Below, piece after piece: positions 63,618 through 64,000 of a DNA stretch of 64,000 bases. The translations under genes and the position numbers were made by a program. Source of the DNA: Halomonas sp. ML-15 (GTDB lineage: Bacteria > Pseudomonadota > Gammaproteobacteria > Pseudomonadales > Halomonadaceae); contig NZ_JACXZT010000019.1 of the NCBI RefSeq assembly GCF_014779595.1, positions 1,929,341 to 1,993,340 of the forward strand, in the 5' to 3' direction. The notes below the pieces were generated by a model. That model ran no database searches, was not told where the DNA came from, and saw nothing but the letters and a program-made list of their open reading frames with translations. Numbering within the stretch: the stretch's first letter is position 1; each line of letters begins with the position of its first letter.

Positions 63618-63787
63618 GAGTCGCATCCTCTGTTGTTATCGCCTAGCGGTTACTCTCACTTTATTGGAAATGTTTTCCACATAAAAGTTCAGCGTAGAAC
63701 AGATCCGTGCCGCAAGCGAAAAAGCGACCTTTCGACTACTCAGTCAAGTTCAGATTGCGCCGCTTGGCAAGTCACAGCATCAACGAA

Positions 63788-63814
63788 GCGGCCCGCCTCA
63801 TGGAGACGGGCCGC
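63788..63814. terminator. Hairpin terminator after the TRAP permease gene
   Basis: GCGGCCCG / CGGGCCGC stem of 8 bp with an 11-base loop partly able to pair further (CCTC/GAG). It lies 35 bases past the stop of the leftward TRAP gene. No U-tract. Confidence 0.6.
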
Positions 63815-63848
63815 AGGTGGCTGCTCAAGACCAGGGTCAGAGCGAGGT

Positions 63849-64000
63849 TCAGGTCGGCAAGGGGCGATCACCCGACCGACGCCGCTGCAGCAGCAGCAGT
63901 CCACCGCCCACCAGCAGGCCGGCGATATCGGTGTAGATGCCGCCATAGATCATGCAGATCGCCCCCGCCAGCAGCAGCAGCCGCTGCCACGCCTTGGTAG
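63849..64000 (-). CDS. TRAP transporter permease, C-terminal end (5' end outside window)
   Basis: Reading leftwards from the window edge the frame gives KAWQRLLLLAGAICMIYGG, then IYTDIAGLLVGGGLLLLQRRR and a TGA at 63849-63851. Two closing hydrophobic helices in this form are typical of the end of fused DctQM (4TM/12TM) TRAP permeases, which import dicarboxylates or similar acids with a periplasmic binding protein. Only about 50 residues are visible, so the call rests on that tail alone. Confidence 0.6.
   Translation of the reverse strand, partial: TKAWQRLLLLAGAICMIYGGIYTDIAGLLVGGGLLLLQRRRSGDRPLPT

Noticed and set aside
63707..64000. 97-codon plus-strand frame at the right edge
   Set aside because: It overlaps the hairpin and the recognisable C-terminal end of a TRAP permease on the minus strand; its residues look random.

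Overview
The window looks like a chromosomal segment of a high-GC gammaproteobacterium, most likely a halomonad (Halomonas or a close relative). This is inferred from the gene set (cyoABCDE, opgGH, a malonate operon, a full deo operon, a fused TRAP permease) and from the family resemblance of the proteins; no 16S gene is present, so genus is not proven. Nearly all of the 64 kb is coding, in short operons with many ATGA/TGATG overlaps.

Layout. 1-13.8 kb: an envelope and pterin/flavin-like island. It holds a partial sulfatase-superfamily membrane protein, opgG-opgH (periplasmic glucan), an FkbM methyltransferase and a creatininase-family hydrolase. These are followed by a GTP cyclohydrolase II homologue, a RibD-reductase-only protein, a YbhN/LPG-synthase-type membrane protein, a SAM methyltransferase, a GT4 glycosyltransferase, a divergent 6-pyruvoyl-tetrahydropterin-synthase homologue, an MDR dehydrogenase and a CDP-alcohol phosphatidyltransferase. 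I could not assign this set to a described pathway and regard it as the best candidate for an undescribed system. 13.8-17.1 kb: two TPP riboswitches preceding tenA and thiC. 17.1-22.8 kb: a CsbD-like protein, then a malonate catabolic locus (GntR regulator, AtoE-type transporter, malonyl-CoA decarboxylase, malonyl-CoA synthetase) carrying a 148-bp MITE at the transporter stop codon. 22.8-30 kb: outer-membrane barrel, DMT exporter, ackA-pta, class V aminotransferase, CBS-BON protein. 30-35 kb: cyoABCDE cytochrome bo3 oxidase. 35.2-43.7 kb: a methyltransferase, then deoR facing tsx-nupC-deoC-deoA-deoB-deoD-cdd, a nucleoside uptake and salvage operon with a DeoR-type operator.

43.7-48.4 kb is the accessory part: a RelE/ParE-type toxin-antitoxin pair with a perfect palindromic operator, then a decayed contact-dependent-inhibition (CdiA/FhaB) locus. 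The latter contains a 5'-truncated cdiA with an apparently intact C-terminal toxin, its overlapping immunity gene, an orphan toxin-tail/immunity remnant and an internal cdiA fragment, with a 36-bp sequence repeated after each immunity gene.

48.7-64 kb returns to core-like genes: glutaredoxin-like protein, conserved membrane protein, two J-domain proteins, a large Amt-PAS-PAS-GGDEF-EAL fusion, an MscS channel, an amidoligase plus class I amidotransferase pair, OsmC, Tpx, DUF1415, an aldo-keto reductase, endonuclease V, a DUF1499 protein and the C-terminal end of a TRAP transporter permease. No tRNA, rRNA, CRISPR array, integrase or intact insertion sequence was seen.
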